Of a stretch of DNA of 39,685 bases, positions 25,008 to 33,607 are shown piece by piece. The notes beneath the pieces are model-generated. The model was not told where the DNA came from and did no database searches. It saw only the letters and a list, made by a program, of their open reading frames with translations. The position numbers were made by a program, and so were the translations under genes. How positions within the stretch are numbered: the stretch's first letter is position 1; each line of letters begins with the position of its first letter. This stretch comes from Goleter apudmare HA4340-LM2 (GTDB lineage: Bacteria > Cyanobacteriota > Cyanobacteriia > Cyanobacteriales > Nostocaceae). The stretch is from positions 1 to 39,685 of the forward strand of contig JAHHHF010000015.1 in NCBI GenBank assembly GCA_019359495.1, written 5' to 3'.

Positions 25008-26531
25008 ATGCCTAATACATTAAATGGAAAAAGACCAAGCCAAATCCATACAAATCCACTTCCTGAAGAAATATTAACTCCAACAATCCCAGAGAAAACA
25101 ACTGATGATTGGTCAGATATAACTAAGGAGTTAGTTGACAGCTTGCCCCAGGTATGGACGAGGGGAATGTTGTATTTTCTGGTGATATTTGTTTGTATTT
25201 TATTGCCTTGGATGATGTTATCTAAGGTAGATGAAACTGGTATTGCTAGAGGCAAAATTGAACCTAAGGACAAAACAATTAAACTTGATGCTGCTGTAGC
25301 AGGAACTGTAGCTGAAATTCGCATTAAGGAGGGTGAGTCAGTCAAGTCTGGACAGACTTTATTGTTGTTGGAATCAGAATTAGTTAAGTCGGAGTTACGC
25401 CAAGTACAGGATAAATTAGAGGGTCAATTAAATCGGCTCACACAGTTAAACTCATCTAAAAATCAATTAGTTGTTTCTTTAGCAACTCAACAGCAACAAA
25501 ATCAATCGCAACAGTTAGAGAAACAAGCTTTAATTGACCAAGCAAGACAAAATATTAATGCCTTGCAGAATGCATATAACTTACACAAGGAAGAAAAATT
25601 ATCTCAGGTCAATCAAGCACAACAAACTTTAGAACATCGTGTAACTACTAATAAGTTAGTGGAGAGCAGTCTAGCAAGTAGTCAGCGAGAAGTAGAACGC
25701 TACAGAAAATTAAATCAAGAAGGAATTATTCCAGAAATTAATCTTGTAGAAAAGCAAGATGTCGCTAAAGATAAACAGCAAATATACGAACAGAGTAGGT
25801 CAGATATTGAACAAGCCAAGCTACGTCTCGCAGAACAAAAAAGTAGCTATGAGCGCAATATTCGGCAAGCAAAAGCTGATATTGAACAGGCTCATTTACG
25901 ATTAAAAGAACAAGAAAGAGGGTATCAGACTTTAACTCGTTCTGGTGAACTATCTGTGCTAAGAATTATAGAGCAACAGAAAAATTTAGATACTGATATT
26001 ACCTCTTTGCAATCAGAAATTGCTCAAACTAGGAGTCAGATAGAATCCCTAAAATTTCAGTTAGGACAACGAGAAATAAAATCAACTACAAATGGAACCA
26101 TCTTTCAGCTACCAATTCAAAAGCCTGGTTCAGTAGTTCAGGTAGGGACAATGGTTGCAGAGATTGCACCAGCAGGTTCACCTTTTATCATTCGCGCACA
26201 AATGGCTACTACAGAAAGTGGTTCTTTGCGGACGGGATTACCTGTAAAAATCAAGTTTGATGCTTATCCGTTTCAGGATTATGGCATCCTTGAAGGCAAG
26301 TTAGTAGAAATTTCTCCTACTACCACAGAAATTGACACACCTAATGGAAAAGTAGGGGCTTATAACTTAGCGATCGCTCTTAATCACAATTGTATACCTA
26401 ATGGTAACAAGTGTACTGCTTTGCGTCCTGGAGATACAGCGATCGCAGAAGTAATTGTCCGACAACGACGTATTATTGATTTCTTGCTTGATCCGTTCAA
26501 AAAATTACAGAATGGTGGCTTGAAATTATAG
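25008..26531 (+). CDS. HlyD-family membrane fusion protein
   Basis: 507 residues from the ATG at 25008, which has GAGGAG six bases upstream; a TTG at 24939 overlapping the previous stop is less likely. One TM helix (MLYFLVIFVCILLPWMML, about 54-71) anchors it in the inner membrane. A lipoyl-like half (AAVAGTVAEIRIKEGESVKSGQTLLLLES), a long coiled coil (about 135-345) and the returning half (IKSTTNGTIFQLPIQKPGSVVQVG) follow, then beta-barrel sequence. It bridges the ABC exporter to an outer-membrane channel. No TolC-like gene is present in the window. Confidence 0.93.
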   Translation: MPNTLNGKRPSQIHTNPLPEEILTPTIPEKTTDDWSDITKELVDSLPQVWTRGMLYFLVIFVCILLPWMMLSKVDETGIARGKIEPKDKTIKLDAAVAGTVAEIRIKEGESVKSGQTLLLLESELVKSELRQVQDKLEGQLNRLTQLNSSKNQLVVSLATQQQQNQSQQLEKQALIDQARQNINALQNAYNLHKEEKLSQVNQAQQTLEHRVTTNKLVESSLASSQREVERYRKLNQEGIIPEINLVEKQDVAKDKQQIYEQSRSDIEQAKLRLAEQKSSYERNIRQAKADIEQAHLRLKEQERGYQTLTRSGELSVLRIIEQQKNLDTDITSLQSEIAQTRSQIESLKFQLGQREIKSTTNGTIFQLPIQKPGSVVQVGTMVAEIAPAGSPFIIRAQMATTESGSLRTGLPVKIKFDAYPFQDYGILEGKLVEISPTTTEIDTPNGKVGAYNLAIALNHNCIPNGNKCTALRPGDTAIAEVIVRQRRIIDFLLDPFKKLQNGGLKL

Positions 26532-26580
26532 TCTGCTCATCTTAATTTTTGATTGCTGCAACGAATTTAGGAGAATAAAC

Positions 26581-27321
26581 ATGTCTCAATCTATCACTAT
26601 TAATAGCGAAGATATTCTTAATCAAGTTAAGCTATCTTGTAAGATGCCAGAGCTTTTTGAGCAAATTATCACTCGCAAAATAATTACAGCCGCAGTAGCT
26701 GAAGCAGGTATTAAAGTAGAAACAGAAGAATTACAGAAAGCAGCAGATCAGATACGATTAATTAATCAACTTAGTAGTGCAGACGATACATGGGCATGGT
26801 TAGGAAAAAATTGTCTATCTTTAGATGATTTTGAAGAAATTGTCTACACCAATGTAGTATCCAGTAAATTAGCTACCCATTTGTTCGCAGGCAAAGCTGA
26901 ACCTTACTTTTTTGAAAATCAACTTGACTATACAGGTGTAGTCATGTCTGAAGTTGTCTTTGATGATGAAGACTTGGCTATAGAACTCTTCTATGCCATT
27001 AAAGAGGGTGAAACAAGTTTTTATAATGTTGCCAATCAATATATTCAAGATACAGAATTACGTCGTAAGTGTGGCTATTTAGGAGTAGTAAAGCGTAAAG
27101 ATTTAAAGCCAGAAATATCTGCTGTTGTTTTTGCTGCTACCCCTCCCCAAATTCTGAAACCAATTGTAACTTCTAAAGGTTCACATCTGATTTTAGTTGA
27201 AGAAATTATCCAACCAGAATTAAAGAACATATTGCGTCTACAAATTATATCTGATTTGTTTGCTGAACATATAAAGCAGCTAGTTAAGGAAACTGAAGTT
27301 TGTTCTGAATTATCTCCTTAA
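26581..27321 (+). CDS. PpiC/SurA-like peptidylprolyl isomerase-family protein of the export operon
   Basis: 246 residues. The N-terminal helical part (about 1-110) resembles SurA chaperone segments and the C-terminal part (about 115-215) a parvulin domain: VMSEVVFDDEDLAIELFYAIKEGETSFYNVANQYIQD, CGYLGVVKRKDLKPEISAVVFAA, PIVTSKGSHLILVEEI. No signal peptide is seen, so the protein may act inside the cell on precursors. GGAG lies eight bases before the ATG. Third gene of the ABC-HlyD-PpiC operon, an arrangement often seen in cyanobacterial bacteriocin loci. A paralogue lies at 29422-30177. Confidence 0.88.
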   Translation: MSQSITINSEDILNQVKLSCKMPELFEQIITRKIITAAVAEAGIKVETEELQKAADQIRLINQLSSADDTWAWLGKNCLSLDDFEEIVYTNVVSSKLATHLFAGKAEPYFFENQLDYTGVVMSEVVFDDEDLAIELFYAIKEGETSFYNVANQYIQDTELRRKCGYLGVVKRKDLKPEISAVVFAATPPQILKPIVTSKGSHLILVEEIIQPELKNILRLQIISDLFAEHIKQLVKETEVCSELSP

Positions 27322-27349
27322 ATTGTTCAGGTATAAATTACACGGGTAG

Positions 27350-27370
27350 GGGCACAACAATGTTGTGCCC
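27350..27370. terminator. Hairpin terminator between converging operons
   Basis: GGGCACAACA and TGTTGTGCCC pair almost without loop, followed on the plus strand by GATTTTGTCT. It lies between the plus-strand ppiC stop (27321) and the minus-strand stop at 27402, so it may serve both directions. Confidence 0.65.
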
Positions 27371-27401
27371 GATTTTGTCTCATTGATTGTTTTTGAAAAA
27401 A

Positions 27402-27704
27402 TTATGCCTGACGCATATTTTTTTCAATTGATTTCACAGCATCTAGTGCTTCCTTTAGGCTGATTCCTGGATTCATTTGACGAAAAGCCCGAATAGCTTC
27501 TATTGTATTACCTCGTCTTAAATGTTGTTCGATGTTTTCTGACATTGAATCAACATATTCAATATCTAGTTGCTGCATTAATCGGTCTAATTTTTGCTCA
27601 ATTCTAGAAAGTCGCCAATTATTACTATACTTTTGTGGCATAAATAAGTTCAAAAACAAGAGTATTAAAAAGAAAATCGCTAGAACCAAAACTAGATTAT
27701 CCAT
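27402..27704 (-). CDS. Membrane-anchored protein with ribosomal L7/L12 C-terminal-like domain
   Basis: 100 residues. An N-terminal TM helix (LVLVLAIFFLILLFLNLFM) is followed by a short coiled segment (RLSRIEQKLDRLMQQLDI) and a C-terminal piece TIEAIRAFRQMNPGISLKEALDAVKSIE, which matches the bL12 C-terminal fold (IxAIKxxRxxTxLGLKEAKxxVE). Such TM-L12-like proteins are common in cyanobacteria; their role is unknown. It is not obviously part of the peptide cluster. Confidence 0.75.
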   Translation of the reverse strand: MDNLVLVLAIFFLILLFLNLFMPQKYSNNWRLSRIEQKLDRLMQQLDIEYVDSMSENIEQHLRRGNTIEAIRAFRQMNPGISLKEALDAVKSIEKNMRQA

Positions 27705-27845
27705 GATTTTATTCCACCTCTTAAATAAATTCTAAAGCTGCAAAACAGCCCCAAGATAAATTTTTGCAATCCTTTATGAATTTACTTCCTTAGTTACATT
27801 TAGTGAATATAACTAAGGAAATATTTAACTAACCTTGATTTCTAA

Positions 27846-28067
27846 TTAAAGTTTGGTAACTGCTGCGATACCCGCAGCCGCACCACTAATGAGGCTAGCC
27901 ACGAAAGTTACACATTCAACAGAGGATGCGGTAGCAAAAACGATAAATGGAACTCCACCTTCAACCATCGAGAGTTCAGTATCATCTATATCGCTGAGAT
28001 AGCTTTCTTGATCCTCGAACAATGACAGCCCTGTAACTCTTAAATCCGAAATTGCAATTGATGACAT
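27846..28067 (-). CDS. RiPP precursor peptide A1 (GG leader, SSVEC core)
   Basis: 73 residues. The leader (1-38) reads SDLRVTGLSLFEDQESYLSD...VEGG, the same pattern as five other peptides here. Core 39-73 begins VPFIVFATASSVECVTF, is hydrophobic and Gly/Ala-rich, and has one Cys. The SSxxC motif (48-52) is shared with the B peptides and could form a Ser-Cys lanthionine ring after dehydration. GGAG lies eight bases before the ATG. It is a near copy of A2 (28638-28859). Confidence 0.85.
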   Translation of the reverse strand: MSSIAISDLRVTGLSLFEDQESYLSDIDDTELSMVEGGVPFIVFATASSVECVTFVASLISGAAAGIAAVTKL

Positions 28068-28115
28068 GATTCTTACTCCATTAAGTATGATTTATTGACA
28101 GTTTTGTAGGCAATA

Positions 28116-28352
28116 TTAATTAAATGCCTTATAGATGAGAGTGCCGATAACGCCTGTAGCAGCGCTAATAGCAGCACCACACTTAATACTAGAGTAGGCA
28201 GCAGTTTCGATGATGGCGTAATAAACTCCAGGAGTTAAACCACCATTGATATCGTTCAGATCAGAATCGCTGAGTTCGCCTAGAAAGCTTTCAGAATCAG
28301 AGAAAAACTCGTGTCCCACAGGACGTAATTCAGTAATTGCAATAGTAGCCAT
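28116..28352 (-). CDS. RiPP precursor peptide B1 (GG leader, SSIKC core)
   Basis: 78 residues. The leader TELRPVGHEFFSDSESFLGEL...INGG (to 38) is followed by the core LTPGVYYAIIETAAYSSIKC and a hydrophobic tail ending YKAFN. One Cys (C58) within SSIKC. AGGAG upstream of the ATG. It precedes A1 in the transcript by 48 bp, so A and B are probably made together, as in two-peptide bacteriocins. Confidence 0.85.
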   Translation of the reverse strand: MATIAITELRPVGHEFFSDSESFLGELSDSDLNDINGGLTPGVYYAIIETAAYSSIKCGAAISAATGVIGTLIYKAFN

Positions 28353-28579
28353 AATTAGCTAAAACTCCTAAGAATTGTGATGAGATGATCTCAGAGATAA
28401 ATTACATCTCTCATGTCTAAAGTTTAGGTCTAATAACAAAAACAACCTAGCTTTTATCTGGTATTTATTGAACATAAATGTATCTGTTAAATGTTATGTA
28501 TTTGCTCTCTTCTGATATTTGATAACTGGAATTTTAATTGATTTAGCAATGAAATGACTGATTTATCTCTAAATAAATA

Positions 28580-28612
28580 GCTGGTATCAAATCTGAGATT
28601 TGATACCAGCTC
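28580..28612 (-). terminator. Strong hairpin after precursor A2
   Basis: A 15-bp perfect stem (28580-28594 with 28598-28612) and a three-base loop, followed on the minus strand by TATTTATTTAG. It separates the A2/B2 unit from the A1/B1 unit, so each pair should be its own transcript. Confidence 0.75.
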
Positions 28613-28637
28613 AATTGGTTAAATTAAATGCAGAAGT

Positions 28638-28859
28638 TTAAAGTTTCAAAACTGCTGAAATACCCGCAGCCGCACCACCAATGAGGCTGGCTACAAAAGT
28701 TGCACATTCAACAGAAGACGCTGCAAGGAAAACAGTGAAAGCAACTCCACCTTCAACTGTAGAGAGTTCAGCATCATCTATATCACTGAGATAGCTTTCT
28801 TGGTCCTCAAACAATGACAGCCCTGTAACTCTTAAATCCGAAATTGCAATTGATGACAT
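28638..28859 (-). CDS. RiPP precursor peptide A2 (GG leader, SSVEC core)
   Basis: 73 residues. The leader is identical to A1 except at two positions near its end (DDAELSTVEGG). The core VAFTVFLAASSVECATFVAS differs at about ten positions from A1 but keeps SSVEC (48-52) and the Gly/Ala-rich tail GGAAAGISAVLKL. GGAG is upstream of the ATG. It is followed by the terminator at 28580-28612. Confidence 0.85.
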   Translation of the reverse strand: MSSIAISDLRVTGLSLFEDQESYLSDIDDAELSTVEGGVAFTVFLAASSVECATFVASLIGGAAAGISAVLKL

Positions 28860-28908
28860 GATTCTTGCTCCACTAAATATGATTTATTGACAGTTGTTTG
28901 TAGATATA

Positions 28909-29133
28909 TCAGGTTACAGCCTTATAGATGAGAGTTCCAACAATAGTTGCAGCAGCACTAATAGCAGCACCACACTGAATGCTAGAGTAAGCTGCACTTG
29001 CGATGATCAGTTGGAATATGCCACCATTGATATCGTTCAATTCAGAATCGCTCAATTCGCCCAAAAAGCTTTCAGAATCAGAGAAAAACTCATGTCCTAC
29101 AGGACGTAATTCAGTAATTGCAATAGTAGCCAT
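28909..29133 (-). CDS. RiPP precursor peptide B2 (GG leader, SSIQC core)
   Basis: 74 residues from the ATG at 29133, chosen because it matches B1 and has TTTGGAG upstream; a further in-frame start at 29151 lies upstream of that site. The leader ends INGG (38). The core IFQLIIASAAYSSIQCGAA keeps SSIQC (50-54) and ends TLIYKAVT, like B1. First gene of the B2-A2 pair. Confidence 0.85.
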   Translation of the reverse strand: MATIAITELRPVGHEFFSDSESFLGELSDSELNDINGGIFQLIIASAAYSSIQCGAAISAAATIVGTLIYKAVT

Positions 29134-29342
29134 GATTAAGCAAAACTCCAAAGAATTGTGATGAGATTATGTTAGAGATGGATTACATCCCTAATATCTA
29201 AAGTTTAGAGTTAAAAACGAAAATAACCTAGCTTTCATCTGGTGTTTATCGAACATAAATGTATCTATTAAATGCTATATTTTGACATAAAATATTATTT
29301 GATAAATTTGAATTTAAAATTAGTATCTATATACAAAACAAA

Positions 29343-29372
29343 TAGCTTAGAAAATAAAAAATTTCTAAGCTA
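29343..29372 (-). terminator. Hairpin after the second PpiC gene
   Basis: Stem TAGCTTAGAAA/TTTCTAAGCTA with an A-rich loop. Read on the minus strand it is followed by TTGTTTTGTATATA. It would end the long minus-strand modification operon before the duplicated precursor units. Confidence 0.65.
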
Positions 29373-29421
29373 TGATTAAAAATATTTTCGAGATAAAATG
29401 TGTTTTTTATCAGTTGCAATA

Positions 29422-30177
29422 CTATTTTATGCTGCGTTCAGTAGTGTGTATGTTGCTCAACCAAGTCTGAAACAACGATTCTAAGATGTTTGCTCTGACA
29501 AATTCATTCAGTTGTGCAGGGAACCATTTCTCAACTTTTAAAATATGATAACCAAGCTTCGTTTGAATTGGCCCAATTACCTCACCTTCAGAAGCATTAG
29601 CCACGGCTTGAAAAATTTCTGGCAATAGTTCGTTTAAAAATCTTATGCCGACAAAGCCACCATTTTCTTTGGCTTGTTTACTGATGGAATATTCCAGTGC
29701 CAGATTACAGAAGGAAGCTTTATTTTCTTGAAGCAATACCGCAATATTCATTGCTTCTGTCAACTCACGCACTACAATTTGAGACAAAGCTAAACGTCGA
29801 TAATCATTGCGGTTACTCATGTAATGATTATCGATCGCTGAACCAAACAACAGTTCTTTTAACTTCTGTGTCAGCAGCGATACCTTAATCCCAGAAGACC
29901 AATCTTCTGCGGTGATTCGCTGCTGCGCTAGCCATGCGAGAGTTTCTGATATCCCCAATAGCTTACGATCCTGGCGAAAGTCGTTTCCTGCTGCTTGTAA
30001 TTCTTCATCAGCAACTACAACGCCCAACTGTTCGCAAATAGTCACAACTAACTTATCTGTTTGCGCTGAAGCTGTAATTTCCGCGATTCGGCAAGAATGC
30101 CGTAAATAAGTAATAATTTCCTCATCAGTTAAGGCTGCAATTTCTGGCAGTGAGAGTTTTTCTAAATTTTCAATCAT
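29422..30177 (-). CDS. PpiC/SurA-like peptidylprolyl isomerase-family protein of the modification operon
   Basis: 251 residues from the ATG at 30177 (a TTG at 30222 would overlap the previous gene). It has a helical N-terminal half and a parvulin-type C-terminal half (LALSQIVVRELTEAMNIAVLLQENKASFCNLALEYSIS, NGGFVGIRFLNELLPEIFQAV, GEVIGPIQTKLGYHILKVEKW) better conserved than in the paralogue at 26581. No signal peptide. It is the last gene of a co-directional series with the aldo/keto reductase and may help fold or deliver precursors; that is inference. Confidence 0.87.
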   Translation of the reverse strand: MIENLEKLSLPEIAALTDEEIITYLRHSCRIAEITASAQTDKLVVTICEQLGVVVADEELQAAGNDFRQDRKLLGISETLAWLAQQRITAEDWSSGIKVSLLTQKLKELLFGSAIDNHYMSNRNDYRRLALSQIVVRELTEAMNIAVLLQENKASFCNLALEYSISKQAKENGGFVGIRFLNELLPEIFQAVANASEGEVIGPIQTKLGYHILKVEKWFPAQLNEFVRANILESLFQTWLSNIHTTERSIK

Positions 30178-30208
30178 GATGTTTTTATTGTGTGAAGTTG
30201 ACAAATGG

Positions 30209-31228
30209 CTAGTTGTGCTCAAGTAACTGTTCGGGTGCTATATCTTGAATTTTGAGTCGCTTTTTATGTAAATCACCGTACAAATTGAGGTAGTCTAATT
30301 CTGCCTGTGTTAACTTACCTTGTTTTACACCTGCGATCGCAGCATCAATTTCCTGACGATGACGCCAGCCAGTTAAGCAGACATCTACACAGTTTTGACT
30401 CAAAGAGTATCTATATAGATCAGGTACTGAAGGCCGCCAGCATTTTGTCGGTAAATCAAAGGGTGCTTCCCACAAAGGGCCTGCTGCATCAGAACCAGTA
30501 GACTTAAAAGTAACAACACCTGGTCGTTGTGGATCTTTAACATTCAACTGATTAAATACCCGTTCTTGAGCAGACCGATGGGCAACATTATGTCTCACCA
30601 TCACTACATCTAACAGAGGGCTGTTAGACCATTGTTGAGCAAGATGTGTATCGTGAAAAGAAGCACCAATATAACGAACAACCCCCATTTTCTTTAAAAG
30701 TTCGGAAGCACCAAAAATTCTTTCAGCAGTACGCTGATAAACAGAATTTGGGCCTCGCAAATCAGGGGAAAGCTGCAAACAATCTTTTAATGCAGCACCA
30801 TCATTACTGCCAAACCAACCCCAAAAAAATACATCTATATAGTCAACTTTTAATTCAGACAATTGATCGAACAGTGCAGACAGAGCTACTTCTGGGTTTT
30901 TGATGTAGGTTACAGTTGCCAACACAACTTTGTCTCGCACTGTCGAACCTCGACCACATAACTGACGCAATGCTCCTGACATGCAACTATAAAAATGATG
31001 GTGTAAATCACTAGAATAGAAAAAGTAATTGATACCTTGATCAAATGCATAGAGGGTATCTTCACTAGAGATAGCACCACCACCACCCAATCCTAGACAA
31101 CTAACATTCAAGTCAGTCCGCCCCAATTTGCGATAGAAAGGTAAATCAGATTGTGGCAACTGCTCACTCAGTTGATCAACTTTGACTGAAGGGATACTAG
31201 AGCCTGGATTAAGTTCAGTTATTAACAT
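30209..31228 (-). CDS. Aldo/keto reductase-family protein
   Basis: 339 residues. The motif YRKLGRTDLNVSCLGLGGGG opens the TIM barrel; LSELKVDYIDVFFWG and KKMGVVRYIGASFHDTHLAQQW are family signatures. The usual catalytic Tyr region near residue 70 reads DQGINYFFYSSDLHHHF, where the canonical D-T-A-xx-Y is altered, so activity should be tested. In this operon it may reduce a carbonyl or dehydro-residue of a modified peptide; that is inference. It starts 21 bp after the diiron-protein gene. Confidence 0.85.
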   Translation of the reverse strand: MLITELNPGSSIPSVKVDQLSEQLPQSDLPFYRKLGRTDLNVSCLGLGGGGAISSEDTLYAFDQGINYFFYSSDLHHHFYSCMSGALRQLCGRGSTVRDKVVLATVTYIKNPEVALSALFDQLSELKVDYIDVFFWGWFGSNDGAALKDCLQLSPDLRGPNSVYQRTAERIFGASELLKKMGVVRYIGASFHDTHLAQQWSNSPLLDVVMVRHNVAHRSAQERVFNQLNVKDPQRPGVVTFKSTGSDAAGPLWEAPFDLPTKCWRPSVPDLYRYSLSQNCVDVCLTGWRHRQEIDAAIAGVKQGKLTQAELDYLNLYGDLHKKRLKIQDIAPEQLLEHN

Positions 31229-31249
31229 CGGTTTATTGTCAAACTAATC

Positions 31250-32245
31250 TCAATTGAAACAACGAGGAATAATATGATTTGAGTCTTGATAGTAATCGAG
31301 AATTTCATGAGTCCGTAGTACCATAGACTCCATCAAAATTCTCAAATTCTTTTTAACTAGCAATTGCTCTTCTGGAGAGACATAAGGAATTTCTGCTAAT
31401 AATACTCTTGTAATCTCTTCATGCCCACCTTCCTCATTAATACCAGCATGTAACTGAATAGGTTTATAAAAGTTAGTTGGTAAGTCTTTAGCTTGACATG
31501 CTTTGGTAAACAGTTCGTGGAAGCTTTTATCATCTTCCTCAAAGAGTAACAACGCAGCTTTAAAGCTTAGAGGATGCTGAGACGCAAACACACCCAAACT
31601 AGAGCAAACAGCAAAAGTCATAGGTAAAGGCTGCATAGTTTCTAGTTGATCTGGCGTAATTCCTACACTGATTAAAGAATTAGAAATTAAGCGATCATGA
31701 TGCAACTCAGATACGAAAAATTCTTGCAGCAGTTTCTGCGTTTTTGACAATTCATAATTAGCTAAGGATGGAGCCAAAAGTCTAGGGCAGAGATGGGTAA
31801 CATGATAGGATTCTAAAGCATAGCCAATTAACTGCTCTTTAGTAATCGTGCCATCAGCCATCTTTTGTGAATAAAGAGAGGGCGGAAACTGTCGCTTTAA
31901 GATATTAATAAATCGGTATAGCTCTCGGTAAAACTGAGCACCAGTCATACCCATAGCATTCTTTTCAGTTTCGCTTTCTACTAAGAAACCACGGCGACTA
32001 AATTCAGCCAATAGTTCGGGAATATCCTCTTGAATTCCTGGATAAGCTTGACCTAGCTGTTCTAGTGAAAAACCACCAATTTGCAAAATCCTTAAAAGTT
32101 GAACTGTAGATTCATGATCTTCAGATGGTACAGAGATAGAACATGCTTGATGGCGATAATGAATTTCAATTTCTGTTTCTTGAAACTGAAAAAAGACTTG
32201 ATCTTTAAATTGTGGATGTTGAAAAAAAACTTTGGTTAACGACAT
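31250..32245 (-). CDS. Haem-oxygenase-like diiron protein (iron-containing redox enzyme) with RRE-like N-terminus
   Basis: 331 residues. The C-terminal ~230 residues resemble the haem-oxygenase-like diiron oxidase/oxygenase superfamily: candidate ligands E145 and H148/H151 (ALESYHVTH), E180 and H182/H183 (VSELHH), and the NEEGGHEE segment near residue 270. The first ~90 residues (TVQLLRILQIGGFSLEQLGQAYPGIQEDIPELLAEFSRRGFLVE) resemble the PqqD-like winged-helix RRE fold that binds RiPP leaders. So it may oxidise a precursor directly. GAGGA precedes the ATG. It follows its paralogue by 15 bp. Confidence 0.78.
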   Translation of the reverse strand: MSLTKVFFQHPQFKDQVFFQFQETEIEIHYRHQACSISVPSEDHESTVQLLRILQIGGFSLEQLGQAYPGIQEDIPELLAEFSRRGFLVESETEKNAMGMTGAQFYRELYRFINILKRQFPPSLYSQKMADGTITKEQLIGYALESYHVTHLCPRLLAPSLANYELSKTQKLLQEFFVSELHHDRLISNSLISVGITPDQLETMQPLPMTFAVCSSLGVFASQHPLSFKAALLLFEEDDKSFHELFTKACQAKDLPTNFYKPIQLHAGINEEGGHEEITRVLLAEIPYVSPEEQLLVKKNLRILMESMVLRTHEILDYYQDSNHIIPRCFN

Positions 32246-32260
32246 AAAATCCTCACTGTC

Positions 32261-33328
32261 TTAAAATACTGCTACTTGTCTACATAAATCTTTACTAGAC
32301 GAGTAGTATTTAAAAATAGCTGTATAAAAGTTGTTATACATTTCTGCAAATAGATAAGTTTGCCTCCGCAAGCGCTGTTTTGTTTCTTGGTCTATGTGGG
32401 GTATTTCTTGAAAAATCCGACGATTGAGATTTTCTACCTGATTGTTGTGCAGATGGTTGAGCAACTGTCGTATCGGGTTAAGAAAATCAGAGTCTAGTTT
32501 CAGCCTTTCACAAGCTTGCAAATAGCATTCAAAATTTTTCATTGTCTGACCTCCTATTACTCCTAAAATACTTAAGAAAAATAGTGGATCAAAACTTGAC
32601 CAATATACTAAACCATGACAAATTGACATTGTTTCTGGCAGTGGCATTGTTTCCATCAAATCTTCTTGACTAAGACCGATATGATGCAACGCTGCTAGTA
32701 AATGCTTTTCTAAACCATATTCTTGACAGTAAAATTCATTGATTAGCTGCCTAATCTTGGTCGAGTTTTGAAATTTTAAAATAGGAGAATAAAAATGGCA
32801 GTTATGGGAAAATAAATGATAATGTTCAATAACAAAGCCATAGATAACATTGCTTGGCAAATTAGAGGCATTTGATTTTATTGATTTTAACAAGATATTT
32901 TGCTCTAGCTGAGGGGTGAGGATTTCGCTAGTTAAATCTTCCAATTCTAGTAAAGTATCGATACCAGAATTAAGCCTCACTTGAGCAATATCATTGATTA
33001 GATTATATTTATCTAAATGGCAAATAAAATTATTTATTATTTCAGGATTACTTGGGGCAATATTTTGTTGTAGTTCTCCTAAACTTTTAGCTCCATCCAT
33101 CATTGTTAGGAGTTTTTTTAAAATTTTTTCCGATTGAGCAGTAGTCGGAAATACAAAATCTTGCCCATTCTGAGAAAAAATAATTTTATTTTGATAAAAA
33201 TTAACTTTGCAAGCTAATTGTGGACGTAACACTGGAGAAAATTGCTGTTTTTTGCCTTGAAAACCTTGTACAGATAAATCTGCTTCTAACTTATCTTCTT
33301 GAATATTAGAAACAAAGTTTTTAAACAT
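32261..33328 (-). CDS. Paralogous haem-oxygenase-like protein, ligands partly lost
   Basis: 355 residues from the ATG at 33328; an in-frame TTG at 33370 would add 14. It parallels the downstream gene over its length: an RRE-like N-terminal part (about 30-120) and a helical bundle with IEHYHLFSH and CQEYGLEKH. The third ligand segment (EEGGHEE in the paralogue) reads NHLHNNQVENLN, without the acidic residues. It may be a non-catalytic partner, or use other ligands. The two could form a heterodimer. The terminator-like hairpin at 33559-33590 lies before it. Confidence 0.7.
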   Translation of the reverse strand: MFKNFVSNIQEDKLEADLSVQGFQGKKQQFSPVLRPQLACKVNFYQNKIIFSQNGQDFVFPTTAQSEKILKKLLTMMDGAKSLGELQQNIAPSNPEIINNFICHLDKYNLINDIAQVRLNSGIDTLLELEDLTSEILTPQLEQNILLKSIKSNASNLPSNVIYGFVIEHYHLFSHNCHFYSPILKFQNSTKIRQLINEFYCQEYGLEKHLLAALHHIGLSQEDLMETMPLPETMSICHGLVYWSSFDPLFFLSILGVIGGQTMKNFECYLQACERLKLDSDFLNPIRQLLNHLHNNQVENLNRRIFQEIPHIDQETKQRLRRQTYLFAEMYNNFYTAIFKYYSSSKDLCRQVAVF

Positions 33329-33558
33329 TGATAAGCTAGCTCCATTATTTTTTGGTTTATGAATTATCAATCAGCAGGATTGATTGATAATTAGATTATA
33401 ATTTTTCTGATTCAGGATTTAGCAGTCTAAAATCAGCAAAAATGAACCTAATAGTTACATTTGTATTCCAATACCTTTTGGATAATAATCTATAGATTTA
33501 TTGAATATATCTAAAATTTATGAGTTTACTATATTCTATTATTAAAGTCGAGTACAAA

Positions 33559-33590
33559 CCTTCACTCCTAAGTTTATTCAGGAGTGAAGG
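33559..33590 (-). terminator. Hairpin after the Thr-rich precursor gene
   Basis: Ten-base perfect stem CCTTCACTCC/GGAGTGAAGG with a 12-base loop, followed on the minus strand by GTTTGTACTCG. Partial termination here would keep the precursor more abundant than the enzymes encoded downstream. Confidence 0.55.
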
Positions 33591-33607
33591 TATATTCTTA
33601 AAAAGGA

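Larger units (their letters stand above)
27846..29285. repeat. Tandem duplication of a two-precursor block (~790 bp period)
   Basis: Genes A1/B1 (27846-28352) and A2/B2 (28638-29133) are homologous in order and spacing, offset 792-793 bp. Homology extends about 150 bp upstream of each B gene (to about 28500 and 29285), including CATAAATGTATCT and AACCTAGCTTT words, so the shared promoter region was copied as well. The cores have diverged more than the leaders. Confidence 0.88.
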
